Assembly (NCBI GenBank): GCA_025024175.1 | Contig: QCXZ01000064.1 | Location: forward strand, 17,980,001 to 18,044,000 | Direction: 5' to 3' | From: Rhyzopertha dominica | Lineage: Eukaryota; Arthropoda; Insecta; Coleoptera; Bostrichidae | DNA length: 64,000 nt | Shown here: in pieces, positions 46,109 to 60,166 of the stretch | Layout of the letters: every line of letters starts with the position of its first letter | Numbering within the stretch: position 1 is the first letter of the stretch | Made by a program: the position numbers and the translations under genes | Notes under the pieces: generated by a model | What the model saw: only the letters and a program-made list of their open reading frames with translations | Databases searched by the model: none | Told to the model about the DNA's origin: nothing

Positions 46109-49100
46109 TTTAATAAGCTGAAAACAAAATTGGTTTTGAAAGTTTTCAGAATTTTTTGCGTTTTCATTTTATGAAAGTTCATTCATATATAATTTTTCCT
46201 ATTGAAATAGATTTACTACTTTTAAGCCAGCCTCCCATCTTATATTAGACAGATTTTTTTATTTTTTTTTACATCAGCTATCATTAAAAAGCTTTTGAAA
46301 AAGAGTATAATAGTTGCCGGCTTTTTTTTTGTAATTTAAATTATGTAATGCAGTGTAAGTACTAAGCAATACAATGTTTTGAAGGAATTGTCACAAAATT
46401 GTTTAGAAAAAACATTTAATTATTTTATTGTAGGGTAGCTCTAGTTCTTTTTCGGTAGTTTCTCATTTTGACCTCTACCATGATATGGAACAAGGCTTGG
46501 TAGAATAAGAAGTGTAAAATTTGGTATGTTTGAAAGCTTTCTACATTTGTTTTCAAAATACATTTGAGACTATAACGTCTCCTACTGGATTGGCAGGTAC
46601 ACTTTTTTTCTAATTTACGCCATCCTGATGAATAGAATCATTTAGGTTAATCAAACATATATTACTGTAGTACTGTAGCTGGTTATTAATAAATTATTCG
46701 GATCCCTGTTAGGTACTGAACACTGCTAAAAACCGTAATTTTCAATTTTAAGCTTCATCTCTCTAGAATAACACTAGAATTGTCGGTTTACTACTCGCTA
46801 GCTCAAACATTAAATCCTGCTGTGTACTCCGCAGTTGATTAAATGACGTCAATATCCAGTACGGAATATAAATTGCATCCCTAGTTTACCCTAGCTGGTG
46901 GAGACCAGTGCCGCATAGGAATCTCGATGTATCCTAGTGCACACCAAAGACTCTAAACCAACTGCATGTTTGATCCGCCTGCTTGCAAACAGGAGGCGCA
47001 ACGTTAGAAGCGGTAATATGCAATGACGCGAGATATCGCCCAATATTGCGGTTTTGTCTCATGTTGACGTGGTTTCGTGCTCGGTCACGTAACAGGAAAT
47101 AGAAGGAAAGTCTAACAAGCGAAAGGGGCTTAGATCTGTCAGCAGCGGCGGATCGCGTCACCACTAGACAGACAAAAAATATATTTATTTAGGATTTTAA
47201 CCGATATCGGTGTACTTTCAATTACTGGCTTGTTGTTTCAGCGTGGGCGCTCTCTACTAATTTCAGGATATTGATGCTCCCTATCAACTGAGCAAACACC
47301 TCTTTTTAAGCGCACTGCCAACTGGCATTAATGGGGCTAAAAAACATCATTTTGTTGGGATCGACCAAACGAAAGAGTGTCTACCTATGGCGGTTTTGGG
47401 TATGTTTTATGCAGTAAATGTGTGTGCCTGTATTTTACATACTACACAGTTAACCTCTATGAAATTACCTAACACTTATTTTATTTTGTCTTTTATAGTT
47501 TGCATCTTCCTTTCGTGCTAATCTAGTTATTAACCTTACTATGTACAAAAATTCTTTTGACGTTTTTATTATTTTCACTATGCATCTCGCATTCCTACTA
47601 TCCTGATGCCAGAACTTACTGAAAATTAATTGTCTTGCAAAGGGTGAGCAATTAAGAGAGGTGACGGGCCCTATTTTCATATCCTTATAGTCCTAGAACA
47701 TTGAAAGAAAAATTCTGTATGTACCTTTGATATAGATATTCCTATACACAGACTGCGAAATGGAACGGGCAAATATTATTCTGAAAATATGTTGCCTAGT
47801 TTCCATTCCATTCTCCAGCAAAATGGTAAGTTTCGCTATTAAGTGGAGCATAGTCGCAAAAGATGGTACAATCATATTCCCATATAGTTTTTACTCTGTT
47901 GCACAATAAAAATGAAACAGTTGATTTACCAAGCTTACTTCAATTTCTATAAATTCTATTCAAAAACCAATAATACATCAGAGAACATCAAAATCCAGTT
48001 TTCTGCCATTTTGTGTTAGAGTTTGTACTTGATTCATTGAAATCGTCATTAGTTTTGAGAATCTTATGATATTACTTACTGCATATCTCTGTTACATAAA
48101 AATGGCAAAAACATGATTTGCGTAACTTGGAGATACTGCAGTTTCGTCTAGCGATGATTCTACTAACCTGAAAATAATTTTTACCAGTTTCTCTTGGCCA
48201 CTTTACTTACAAGGTTTTCAAAGTAAGGTATCAATATACTATAAAATCATGTTATAAAGAGAAAGAAATGACACTAATAAGTAATCAATTCTGTACTTTG
48301 AAATGATAATATACAGTCATTCTTTTTAAGGAATTTAGTTAGTGTCCTCTATTATTACCTTATTTCACAAGCTAGTTCTTACGGTTAATAGTTTTCAGCG
48401 GTTAGACCAAGCAAATAGAGGAGATTATTAAACACATTTTACTGTCAATAATTGACACATTACGTTGGGAGAATGTTGCAGAGCGTTGTTGGACAAAAAG
48501 ACTATGTGCCAGATACTTATAGTTAATAGACCTGAAGTCTTGATTGCTTAAAATTTTCAGCATTACACTTCGTTTCGCTTTTTGCTGTTTGTAATAAAGT
48601 CTTACCTGACCTGAACCGACTGTTACGGTAATTACCCTCATTATTCAAATGTTTATCTTCTGTTTTCTTTGCCAACTCAAGTTCATGCTTAACAATCGAT
48701 GTCGTTTGATAATATTTGGGACAGCCGGTAAATTCGATAGGCACTGACATTTCTGACAATTTTTAACAAATAAGCTTTATCTAAAATAAATTTTAATACT
48801 GTTGAAGGAAGTCAATTGAAAATGATGTATTTGGATAAAATTTGTTCTCGCCAACCGCAAATAAGCAATTCCGTGACAGCTGTATAATTGCATCATGTTA
48901 TATAGTAACAGAGTTAGTAATAAACAAATTAAAGGATGCTACAAAAGAAATGGAATAAGGAATAAGGTTACAATAAACTTTATTATTTATTATTAATAAT
49001 ATTGCTGTGTGTCTAAGTATACCCATCGGTTTTCAATTTTTTGATTATGTTGTTTATTATTGGCGTAATCTTATTTTCAAATTAGGAACAAAACGTTTCT

Positions 49101-50689
49101 AGCCCTTTCTTACAGTTAAGCTCAACTTAGAGCGCTTTATAAACGGAATTCTTTAGTTCTACACAATCTACGTTCCGCGTGGTTTCGTAAGACTGATACA
49201 ACCGCAAGACTGCGACAGAAGTATAATAGCCGTCATATAGCTGTTCTCACGCAAATCAAGCGTTACCTCTAAGTAGACACCTTCGCGCTGCTTGTCGGTG
49301 GGTCGTGGCCTGGACCTAAACTAATAGGATTATTATTATTTGTGGACGAAAAATTGAATTTCAAAATTGTTTTTTTGTTGCGTTTTGGATGACATAGGGT
49401 CAGCGTAATTGCTATTTCATTGTCAATTTAATACAAATGAATAAAATTTTACCAAAAGATAAATGATGTAATAATACCTAACAACTACAAGGATAACAAA
49501 ATTCTCTCACTTTGTGGGTTAGTCATGGCCTGATACCTCTGGGGTACGCTAATCCTTTGAAATATGTCCCACACATGCTAAGTAGAATACGCCTGATCAA
49601 TATGTGATCGTAGACTGATGTTATTGTCAATTAGGTTTGGCAGAATACGCGAAAAGTTGAACAACAGGTTGCAAAATTTGCTCATTGTATCCATTTTGTA
49701 TCACCCTTCCGTCGACGTCATTCAGCTATGTTTTGGAGTAAAAAATGATACGACTTCAAACTGTCGCAAAGCCTCTTCGATACATATCGTCATGCTCAAA
49801 CTTTCTCGCAGAAACGCTGAAACCTAGACCCAGAAAAATCCGCAAAGAGAACATTTTACAACCCATTCCAAATGTCCCTGCACCAACACCCTAGGTTATC
49901 CTTAGGTAATGCAGAAACTGCAACTGAACGACGACTGCGTACACCTGCTTCGTACAACAGTTCCTGACAGTTTTGTAAGGAAACGTGATCCCAAGTTCTG
50001 GAGATGAAAATCCATCTCCTTGATAGAATTTTTTATTGACCCTGGTCTAAATAGGCATGTCCCAGTCCTGATTTAGTTATGTGACTAGGACAATCGTGCT
50101 TGTTTTAATTTCTAAACTTATAAAGTATGTCAGTGTGGGCAGCAATGACTAAAACAAGTTAGAGCACAACAAATTTGATGAAGAAACCCATGATTTAACA
50201 GTGATAAATACTAGGTGTTAAAGTCAAAACTTTTATACCGAAATAGGTGAATTTATAATATAATGACTCGCATCAACACAACGTTATATTTATTGTAATT
50301 TCCCTGAGCCTGACTTCAAAGCTGTTCTAAATAAACTTAATAGTTGTACGCTATTTTGACCATTTCGAGAAGTGTATTAACATTATTGGGTGGGACAGTG
50401 ATAAACGTAAGCTCAATAAATTAGCCCAAAATAAGTTTTTATTATTATTACTTTAATCAAACTGGTAGCAAGGTTTTTTGCGTGAGTATTAAATTATGAA
50501 CTCATCCAGTGTGAAAAATAATAATACATTAGTAGGTAAACTAACAATTATTTAAGTATAAGTAATTGATAGTATCTGTTTTGTTATGAAGTAAAAGTTG
50601 ATAAGTAAACCATACTTGGCGATTGCTTACATTTTTAACCCTGTACGTTGTGTTACGACATCATTATATTTATAGGGACAAAGGCTAAC
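46109..50689. other. Mostly AT-rich DNA without a recognisable gene
   Basis: GC-richer patches at 46.83-47.17, 49.16-49.32 and 49.54-50.06 kb contain no recognisable domain on either strand. A minus-strand frame at 48523-48759 begins with protein-like sequence (EFTGCPKYYQTTSIVKHELE) but is short and unidentified. Confidence 0.3.
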
Positions 50690-51130
50690 CACTTATGTCT
50701 GCGAATGCTGAAGAGAACTTCAGGCTACCCTCCACGATAACCTTTCCTTCCAATAGCTATATTTATATACATTACGGATCAGGTCAACAGGCCTCCGGAG
50801 GTACAAGGCAGAATAAATTCAACTATAAATATAATAGACTGCACGGTTCTCCAATTTCCGTTCAATCGCATCTCTGTCCGGAATCCCATTTTCAAGGTAG
50901 ATCCGGCAAATGTGAGCGCCATCCAAACAACTCACCCCCAGATAACGTGCAAAGAAGGTATCGATAGGCCGTATACGTTAATGTTTGATTCTTAGGCTTT
51001 CCAATCGATAAATACAGGATGCTGCTCGTTCCTGTTTCCGGAGGGCTAGCCCGTTGGTAGAGTGAGCCCTCGCTTTTCATTAATTGCTGCAATTCCCAAC
51101 CTTTCCACGAAAATCCAATTTTAAGCGACC
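50690..51130. other. GC-richer block of unknown nature
   Basis: Overlapping open frames on the plus strand (50695-50967, 90 codons) and minus strand (50892-51092, 66 codons) are both unfamiliar. The composition is clearly richer in G+C than the flanks. A conserved non-coding block or a fragment of an unidentified exon or transposon are all possible. Confidence 0.2.
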
Positions 51131-54100
51131 CGCTACCAAAGCGCTGAAATGAAACTTAGACGACTACATGCCATATTATCAGTCGTATTCATTTTAAATT
51201 AGTTTGCATTGAATTCGTGTAATTTCTAAACCTTAATCTTTTTATGAGCGAGAATTTTGTTAAAGCACCTAAGCTTTCAATGCTATTTTAATTCTAGATT
51301 GGTAAGAGCGGTAATTTCTAATAATTTGAGTAGTATTTTAAACCTAAAGAATTTCATATGAGTTGGAGTTAGGAGTTAGTATTACCTACCTACAATAAAG
51401 AGTTAATTGTATTTTTAACAATAGTTGTTAGTTGGTATATACTTCATCAGATAAACTTATTCGTTAACCTAACAAAATATTTTTCCTTTTTCAACCTTCT
51501 TGCACCTTATTTTTCTTTTTTTTCAGCCAAATAGTTACCACCTTGTCATGGCAATAAAAATATTCTGCTTCAAGTATTTTGGACAAAGAACTTTTTTGCG
51601 CAGTTTTAATTATCTCTGTAATTGTGTATATCAAATGCAAGGAGTGTTATATGTATTACAGAATTAGTAACTGGAAAGACCAGTAACGGAAAAAGCGCTC
51701 TACGGCAACACAGCATGACTTTTTAATTTGTAGTGAATTTCATAGCATATAAAGTAAGGCATGAAATAGTTTCTAAAATTGCAAGGGCTTGTCCAGGACA
51801 ACATAATTTTAAGCCGCATGCCGTGCTCAAATGTTATTTTTTCGAAAATGCCTTATTCCCTTGACATATAGAGAGATATTTAGCAATACTGAAAATCAGG
51901 GCAACTTGCAGATTTTCATGCAGCCCCTCACATTCTGTTTTGTAACTTGCCAACAAGACATTGTGAACTCATACTCATTCTGCGAGATTCATGTTTTTTA
52001 CCACTTGTCTTTACGATAAGCGATTATATTAATCCTACTTAATGGGTTCCCCTTCGCATGTGTGGTAGACCAAACTTAATTCTTCTAGAGTAGAAGTGTC
52101 TTACTTGCTTAACTCCTTGGAACAAAGCTATACACGAAATTGAACCAAAATATTTAGGGTAACAATAGAATGACGATATTTATAAGAGCAAATATGTATA
52201 CTTAGCAATTACCTAATTAATAAAGTGTTAAACAAAAATAACTTGAAACCTAAAGACTAAAAAGCTTATCATTATGCTTGGTAAAACGTAGCTTAGAACG
52301 ACGGATTGAATCAAATAATTATCAAATTGGACCTACTTAAAGCAACACAGGGCTAATTTGGAAGAAACCACTCTTGGGAACGCAAACTATACACAAACCA
52401 CAAAGAAGTATTGCCAGCTCTATCTGCAATCCCAACTGCAAATTTTGCTAAACGAATCATCAGAAACATCATTAACTTTCATTTAGTTAAGGCGATATTA
52501 ACCATTACGAGAAGCGGTACGGAAGCTCGACTCACGTAAAATTGATCTGAAATACGCTAAAAGAACTACACGAGACTACATCCTAACTCTACTCACGATT
52601 TTTAAGCTAATTCAGTTTTTAACTGACTTCGCAAAAGTGATCCTAACACGTGAGATTCGTTATGTGGCTAGTTTCTTACTTAAACACGATTGTGTAAAAA
52701 CTGTAGGGTTGAGTATTTTAAAGTATCAAATATTTACTCAACACTAAACTCAACACTAAATCCCTGGCCAGCTCATGTATCTCCCTAAGCTAAGGTTAGG
52801 GTACCTTGAGAAATCGCTAAAAACTCACTACTAATTTATTTCTTTCTAATTTTCGTATACTGCTAGAGAAAACCTCAGGAAAAATAGTATTTAGCCAACT
52901 CGTAACTAATATTCCTATTTAATTTCATGATGAAATTATGCGATCGGATGCACAAATCCCTTACTTTCTAAGGCTTTCTGTACCTTTATATAAAAACAAT
53001 CATTCTTAGAAACGACAAAATTATTTTTTATTTAAAAAACCCTGACAGAGTCAATATCTTAACGGAATGAAGATAATTTGGAAATTTTCCCGTACATCTT
53101 CATGAAAATTTAAACAGAATATGTTGTTTTGCTACAGGTGCACATTTTTCATTAAGTCAGAGTTGCTTCTTGCAATATCTAGATGATGCTTACAAAGTCA
53201 TTTTTGTTCATTAATATTAAAAGTAATGTGGTTTGTACCGCAGAAGTACTCAAGGATAGGGTATATGAAACTGAAACCTCCCAAAGTAATATAAATAGTC
53301 GTTCTTCTTTAACTAATGATTCTTACTGAAGCTGTTCAAGCTGTTCCTTACCAACCTTCTCCTAATGTGCTACCGGACATTTAAATGTAGTATTTTCATT
53401 TCGTTATTTCCGATACTTTCAAATCTTTGCCCAGTCGTTATAATTTTCTGAACCAAAGCTGAATTTGATATAGCTTAGGGAACAACAGAAAAAAATTTAG
53501 ATACGAACGCAAGTTTCTAAGGTGCAGATGTACGGCAAAGCGGTAAGTCCATAATATATACATCAAGATCAAACGAATCTCTATCAGAATGCCGGTTGCT
53601 GGAAAAGAACTGTGGCATCTAGTTTTTACACTAGCAACGAATCGAATTGTCTGTATTCTTGAAAACATGTATGGCGGTAATTCCAAGATGATAAAATAAA
53701 GGAAACCTCCTTCTCCAATTTAAGGCCTTAGTTAATTCCTATCGTTGTTTCTCTAGATTTTCTATTCCTGTTATTTTATCATATTAATGGAGGCAATCCA
53801 GCTGTTGCCTACTAGAATGCCAGCGTTCCATTACAAAACGGTTGATTTTGTGTTAGCTAATGAATATGTTACGAGCTAGTTTGAAGAAGATTCGTGTTAG
53901 TAGGTCTACTTAGTTTTGTGTACGAGTATAGTTTTCAAATTAAGTTCATTGATGGTTGGTAGGATGGTACCATATTGCAATCTATGTTCTAGGTCACATC
54001 ACGCTTTATAACAATGGCAGGTTGAGAACACAAGTTTATTTGTTGCATGCAGTATAAGGTACTCTATCACCTAAATATGTTATGGGAGGAAATTAAAAGT

Positions 54101-54216
54101 CCTAAATGACAACTTACATAATCTTCAGTGTTTTCAGTGTTCCTCTAATAAGACAAGGATGGTGGAAACCAATAATTTCTTAAGTTGTAAAACATTAGAA
54201 GTCTACCTATTCCTTT
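51131..54216. other. AT-rich DNA without a recognisable gene
   Basis: The only notable site is a strong-looking splice acceptor, a pyrimidine tract ending TTTTTTTTCAG (AG at 51535-51536, plus strand) followed by about 45 open codons with no recognisable domain. Nothing else was recognised. Confidence 0.3.
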
Positions 54217-54720
54217 ATCCGGAAGCTTGCGGAATCCAATAAACCAGCTGAAAACCGCATCCGACTCGGAAAAACACCCTGGGCAGCGATAAATGTAAAT
54301 TAAAAGACTTCGATGTGTGCATTTGAAATCGGAAGCGCAATTACGTGGCTTACGGATAAAGGATACAGCTCCCGCTCTTTTATCTGTTTATCTTACGATC
54401 ATCAAGGGACCCTTGGGCTTGAAATATCGGCATGTCGTTATTCTCGTTTACGAACAGTCTGGAGCGGGAGATGAAGAGACGAGCAATTACGAACGAACAC
54501 CTTCCTTCCACTTGCCCTGATGGCACAGCATACAACAGTTATTTACTCGTTCTGCAGAAGTTTGCGCTGTTAACATCAAACAGATTGTGGCGCGAGCCAA
54601 ACTCATAAAAAGTCTAATTAAAATCCTTAATATGAGCAAGAAGCCGGGCGTAAACAGCTTGGATGTCTTTAATATTGTATAGCGCGTAATTATGAGACTC
54701 TGTGGTTTGTTTTAGTATTC
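54217..54720. other. GC-richer candidate conserved non-coding block
   Basis: Elevated G+C with frequent stops. It includes CACCCTGGGCAGCGATAAA and GGGAGATGAAGAGACGAGC. A 67-codon frame (54317-54520) has no recognisable domain. Possible regulatory DNA, by analogy only. Confidence 0.2.
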
Positions 54721-57700
54721 CAGACAGGCCCAAAACTTCAACTTCCCCCAAATGAAATACTGTACTGGTCGTAAATCTTACAGCTCTTGGAAATTATCCT
54801 GGCATAATAGCAATGAAAGTCTGTTTAAACACATTTTGGAGCATAATTGATAGGATTATGTCATTACGCACGGCGCTTAATCTAATTTATTTTATTAGGT
54901 GTCGTTCGCTTCTAGTACGGATCTAGTAGCTATAAAAATCGCTCTACATTTTGCTCCTAAAGGTTAAATTAATAGTTTGAACAAATGATAGCAGACACTG
55001 AATTATCCAAGTAACCTCCAAAAAGGATCATATTTTTTCAGCAGCACTAACACACATCTTGGTCGTTGGTAAATTGCGGTAAAGTTTTCGTTAAAGTTGC
55101 ATCCGCAGCACTAGAACGTCAGCTCATCCAGTTCTGCTCTGTACAAGTCTTCCGGGCAACCGATCACATTGAAGCGTCACTCGCTCGGCAGTTGTCTTCA
55201 ACATTTTAACGGGGTTTCCTCCACAGAGCTCTAGAAAGAATCGAGCGTTTCTATGATACGGTTTGCGAATTTCTTCTTTTATATATTTATGGGCTCCTTT
55301 TTATCAGTTTTAATTCCATAGGTGATCTAAAATGAATACAGTTAATGATATTTTTTTATCCTCTAATATCTACTTTGGCTGATAAATTTAGCTTATTTAG
55401 ATTGGTGAATTTAATAATAATTGCTGATTACATAAAGACGTTTCGGTAACTTTTCTGTCATTTATCATGTTATTATCTTTGCATATATGCTATATTTTAT
55501 GTCCGTTTTCCCTAAATTGTAATACCCTAGGTGTATCTAATTCTCTGCAGGTTGTAATTATTGCATAGTGTGTGTTGACAAATAGCAATGATTATTCTAT
55601 GATTTATTTCTGTTGGAATAACATTTATGATACACATTTTGTTTACAATTATGTGCTTTCGATTAACTAAAATGATACATTCAAGTGAGGCAATTTATTT
55701 AATGTAATATTGTCAAACATGAAACATGCTTAGAAGAATATATTTTCTACTTAGAGAAGGAATACATGGTATTATGATAAAAAAATATGAAAGCCGAGGC
55801 TAATGTTGCACTTCGTTAATTTGCACGTCTAATAGTTGAAAAACTTCAATCTATAGATATATTAATTCCAAAATATGCAGACTACTTCGCTGTATATGAC
55901 AGTCAGCTAAAAAAATCACATAAGTCTGAGTTTCTAAGAAGACAAATGCAGAATAAATCATTAAATACTTTTACCCGTCAGATTATATATTTATGTACAC
56001 AACTTGATAACCCGAGAAACCGCGCAGATTCTATTATACTTGCTACTAGTACTCTCGTTTCAATTCTCATTATGCATGGCTGAAATTACAAACGTAAAAG
56101 AGTATCGCTTAATTTTACACGAGAAATAACAATAATCTAAAATGGCTGGAAGAAATTAGTCCTTACCTTTCTCATTAAAAAACAAGAACGACTACATTAC
56201 TCCCTTGAACAGCCTGACCTTATCTGACAGTCGTAACGGTGTTAGGCAACCTTTGGTTTATTACAGAAATACGTTTTACATCAAAATCTAATTACTGCAG
56301 TGTTATCTTTTACGACTGCCGGTAGGGAGGACTGTCTTTTTATTGCCCTGTTCTTTATGTACCTAGCCCATTAGGGAACATAATCTGAATGCGTGAATCT
56401 TCCATAAATTGTAATATTGGTGGGAGTTGTGCTGCATAATATATTAAGGGAGATAAATGCGGTTTATTACTTCAATAAAAGAAACCATCGTTGGTTCCGA
56501 TAACATCTCATACGCAAATATTGACAGATGTCTGTGAAGCCTTGGCAGCAGTAGATGGAAGTGGACGCAATACATTTATGGATGAATATGTCAAAATCGT
56601 TGACATGATTATGATTTGTTGTTCATTGCTTTGAATGCTAGTTACTGATACGTACTCTAATAGTATATCATAATTAAAGCCGTTATATTTTCAGTTCTTT
56701 CCCGATATATTAACTAGACTTTCTATTATTCACATTTCGATATACAAAGATCAAACCATCGCGCTCTTACCGTCGAAGAAAAATCCTGTTAGACTATTTT
56801 TGGGTTGCATGTAATCTTCTTATAAGTAATTTAATAAATGTCCCGTTTTTTTACTTTCATTTTGAAAAACCGGGGAAATTTTGTTAAATCATACTCTTTC
56901 TCTCCTTTATACCATTTTCCGAACACTGTTTATGGTCAAGTAGTATTATGTATTTAGTATTTAGACTCATTTTCGTTCTAGTAAAAATACTCATATATCT
57001 AAAGATAATCCAATTTCTCGCAAACACACTATTTGCCCTGTATTAAACCTACTGTACTGACGAACATTTGCATGTGTCCCTTTTTCCCGCTTTAGGCATT
57101 TTAACAAGATAATGAATCTTTTAGAAATGCCATTGCAGTCAGCCATAAATTGTAATTTAGCAGTTTTGTTAAGTTATACGTACTTAAACAAACTATAACA
57201 CAAAAAGCTCTGCACCGACAATGCTGAAAAAAGTTGTTTTCATAAAAACAAGCTTTTTTATCAAAATCTAAGTATTCAAATAAAATATTTGTTGGTATTT
57301 CATAATTCCAGCCGCGACAATCCTTTGGCGTAGCCACAAGCCCAACAAGATCGAGCGTACCAAGTGATGTTAACCTTATATAACTGACAAAACAAGAACA
57401 ATCGACAAGTGGCTGATTGGGCTGGGCTTACGTTGGCAAGCTAGGAGCCCAGTTGGCCGTTTAGGAGTTCCAATCACGCGCGCAGTTCTAGGATTACCGT
57501 TCAGACCGACAGCGCGTTGCCTTATACCCAAAGCTCGGATCTCCGTAGCTTCCGGTCGAAGGCTATGTTTACACGTTATTGCAGGTAGTCTTGTCGGCAC
57601 ATGTAAATATCGCGATCAGATTGATATCAGTTACATGGTGGATTGCTTGGACATATTGCAAAAAATCTGCTTGGGAGCTATTCGCTAATAGGTATTTTGT

Positions 57701-57769
57701 AATACCGCAAGTAAAATAAATATTTAGGGGATATTTAACAGGTGCAATATAAAAAACAAAATTTGTTTC
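54721..57769. other. AT-rich DNA without a recognisable gene
   Basis: GC-richer patches at 55.06-55.24 and 57.40-57.60 kb have short open frames (for example 57376-57600 minus) without recognisable domains. No RNA gene or paired repeat was seen. Confidence 0.3.
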
Positions 57770-58180
57770 TTAATTGGAGATATTTTCTCTTAAATATGGA
57801 ACGTAGGTAACTTCATTCCGATGATTTCCATGGCTGGCCCTGCAGTAGCCCATACTATTTACCTTATTTTTCAGTACGTTTTCAACCATATGAAGCCGCA
57901 TTCCTGCAATGGCTACTCCAATTTCGTCTTTAAGAGTCGTCGTTGCTGTATAGTTAGCGTAACATTTATCTTTAACGGATCGCCACCTGGAAGGCGGCCA
58001 ATTGACATGAGTATTTCGGCTCATTATGTGATTTTCAAAAACAATGCGCATCGATTGTTTCGGTAGCTGTGTGGCCAGTAGCGCCGTTCTGTTGAAACAA
58101 AATGTCACTGAGATCATGACCTTCAATTTCAGGCAACACAAAATTTGTTATCACAACGTAGCAACGCTCGCCATCGAATG
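57770..58180 (-). pseudogene. C-terminal part of a mariner-like transposase
   Basis: On the minus strand, near 58069-58110, ILFQQNGATGHTATETIDA is the block around the second catalytic Asp, here changed to Asn (FQQDGA in active enzymes). A frameshift follows. The next frame has HIMSRNTHVNWPPSRW, then VKDKCYANYTATTTLKDEIG and ENVLKNKVNSMGYCRASHG, the usual C-terminal order of insect mariner-family transposases. The expected SCDLTPLDYFLWG block with the third catalytic Asp is deleted between WPPS and VKDKCYAN. With two catalytic residues lost it is inactive. The N-terminal half and the terminal repeats were not found. It differs in sequence from the other two transposases in the window. Confidence 0.85.
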
Positions 58181-59363
58181 ACCCAATTTATTGTAATAAA
58201 ACAATGAAATATTTTTTCCTAACTGATTTCGATTGTGGTTTTATTTGGCTATTTATTGTGATTTAAAGTCGCCATAAATATTAAAGTATAGTTTACAGTA
58301 TATACTATGTTCATTATATTTTTTACTGGAATTAGCTTTGGCAATACATGATTGCGCTTAAAATGCTAATCAAAAAGCACAATGCACCGATATTTAATAT
58401 TGCCCACCATAGATTGATGGTACATTTCTAGTTTCTTTTTATAAGCAACATGGTTAACAGATCGGCAGGATTAGGTAAAGTAGTTTCTTAGAATTGTAGG
58501 AAAATGACGAAATAATTATTATCTGGTCTGACACAGAAACCGTGTTAGAGTGGAAATGCTTCAGGAACGTTGTAGTTTCACCTGCTAGTTGAAGAAATTA
58601 AGCGGTCAGGTCAAGTTTCGATTATAGCTCATTAAAAGGCTTAAAAAAGTGTAGCTACTAAATACGTCCCATTTTTAGTTAGTTAATTCATTAAACTCTG
58701 TAAATCCAAAACTTCAATTATGGATAGCTAAATTTTGCAAAAGTATTGAACGTCACCTCTTGGATGCCACGGAGAACTGGATTTCGTGGATTAAGTAAGA
58801 GAACTATGAGTATCAACAAAACTTGTTTTGCACATCATCAGTACTAAAAAAGGGTCTATTGTATCGAAAACTTGTTGACAGTTGTATTGGAATTAATTAA
58901 TATTTTCGAAGGATCTAATAATAAACCAGTTCCAGGCTAAATTAGTTACTTATTACATGTAAACTTTTCTATGCTTGACATTTTTTTGTTATAAAACGCA
59001 GTGTTTCTATTAAAAAACCTAACAAGTGCAGGATATTCATCCTGACATCACTAGCTTTCGAACCCTCCTCGGATAGTGCAAACTAAGCATTTTGTCTTGC
59101 GACCGTACAGGAAAAGTAGCTTATGTAAGACCTACAGCGCCTTTTCTGCATTCGTAAGAGGTCTCCTATCATGCAGCGTGTACCAGTTTCAGAAATACTT
59201 CGCATAAAATTTAAATATCTTTAGCATATAAATCACTTTCTCTGCATGCTTTTCATTGGTATTTGTTAGATCTCAGACAACTAGCAAGTATAAACTTATC
59301 CTCGTTTTACTTGTCCTTCATAAATGATGCGTTGCCTTTCTCGTCATATGTCGTAGACGTAAA
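58181..59363. other. AT-rich DNA without a recognisable gene
   Basis: The N-terminal part of the transposase at 57770-58180 would be expected here on the minus strand, but I could not recognise it. Nothing else was recognised. Confidence 0.35.
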
Positions 59364-60166
59364 GCAAAAGCAGGCGTTTTATTAAACGCCTAGACTTTTC
59401 GAAAATGACTGGGCTAAATGTAAAATGAAGCATTAAGCAGCATGATTTGACATTGCGCCTGTTACATTTAGGCGTTTTACTAAACGCGTATGCGAATTTG
59501 GGCGTATTTTAAAACAATGCCACTCTCAAGCACTATTTTACAATAAGCCGACCTTAATCCGGCGTTTTATAAAAAGAGCGCAAACATAATTCTGACAAGT
59601 GATAGAAAATCTATCTGTTGACGTATTTATTTAAACACGTGAAAATACATTATGTGAATGCAAAACAAGAAATACACGTTTCCAAAAAATATCGTCATTC
59701 TGATAATGAAACATTTGAGCATATAACGCAATAAAAATACATAGGTAGGTACTTATATGTAAAAAAAATTCTTCTCTAATCAAATGCAAAAAAATTTAGG
59801 AAGCCGTTTACATAAGTTTCCATTTAAACATAAATAGAAACACGCAAGTGTAAAACAGAATACAAAATATCTATGTCTCAACAACACGTAAAACGTAAGG
59901 ATGAGAACTTCTTCAAGATTTAGTACTTGACCATCAACCATCAAACCATCAACATGTTTTTTACGTCGTCAATTTCAGTAAAATGAAATACATTGATTTT
60001 CATTCTCAGGTGGAATATTGTTTGTGTCTATAGCATTATGTGGTGCGCCAATAACCCTTTTTAAATCTTTTTCGGTCATTATATCTTCAATAGAATCTTT
60101 CGGCAACGGAGTGGCATTGTTTTAAAATATGCCGAAACTGGCATACGCGTTTTGTAAAACATCTAG

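Noticed and set aside
53438..53686. 82-codon minus-strand frame
   Set aside because: Looked faintly protein-like but no family or splice context was recognised.
55436..55464. GAAACGTC on the minus strand as another hammerhead
   Set aside because: No CTGATGA-like box or stem II lies at the proper distance.
57376..57600. 74-codon minus-strand frame in a GC-richer patch
   Set aside because: No domain and no gene context; composition alone can keep it open.
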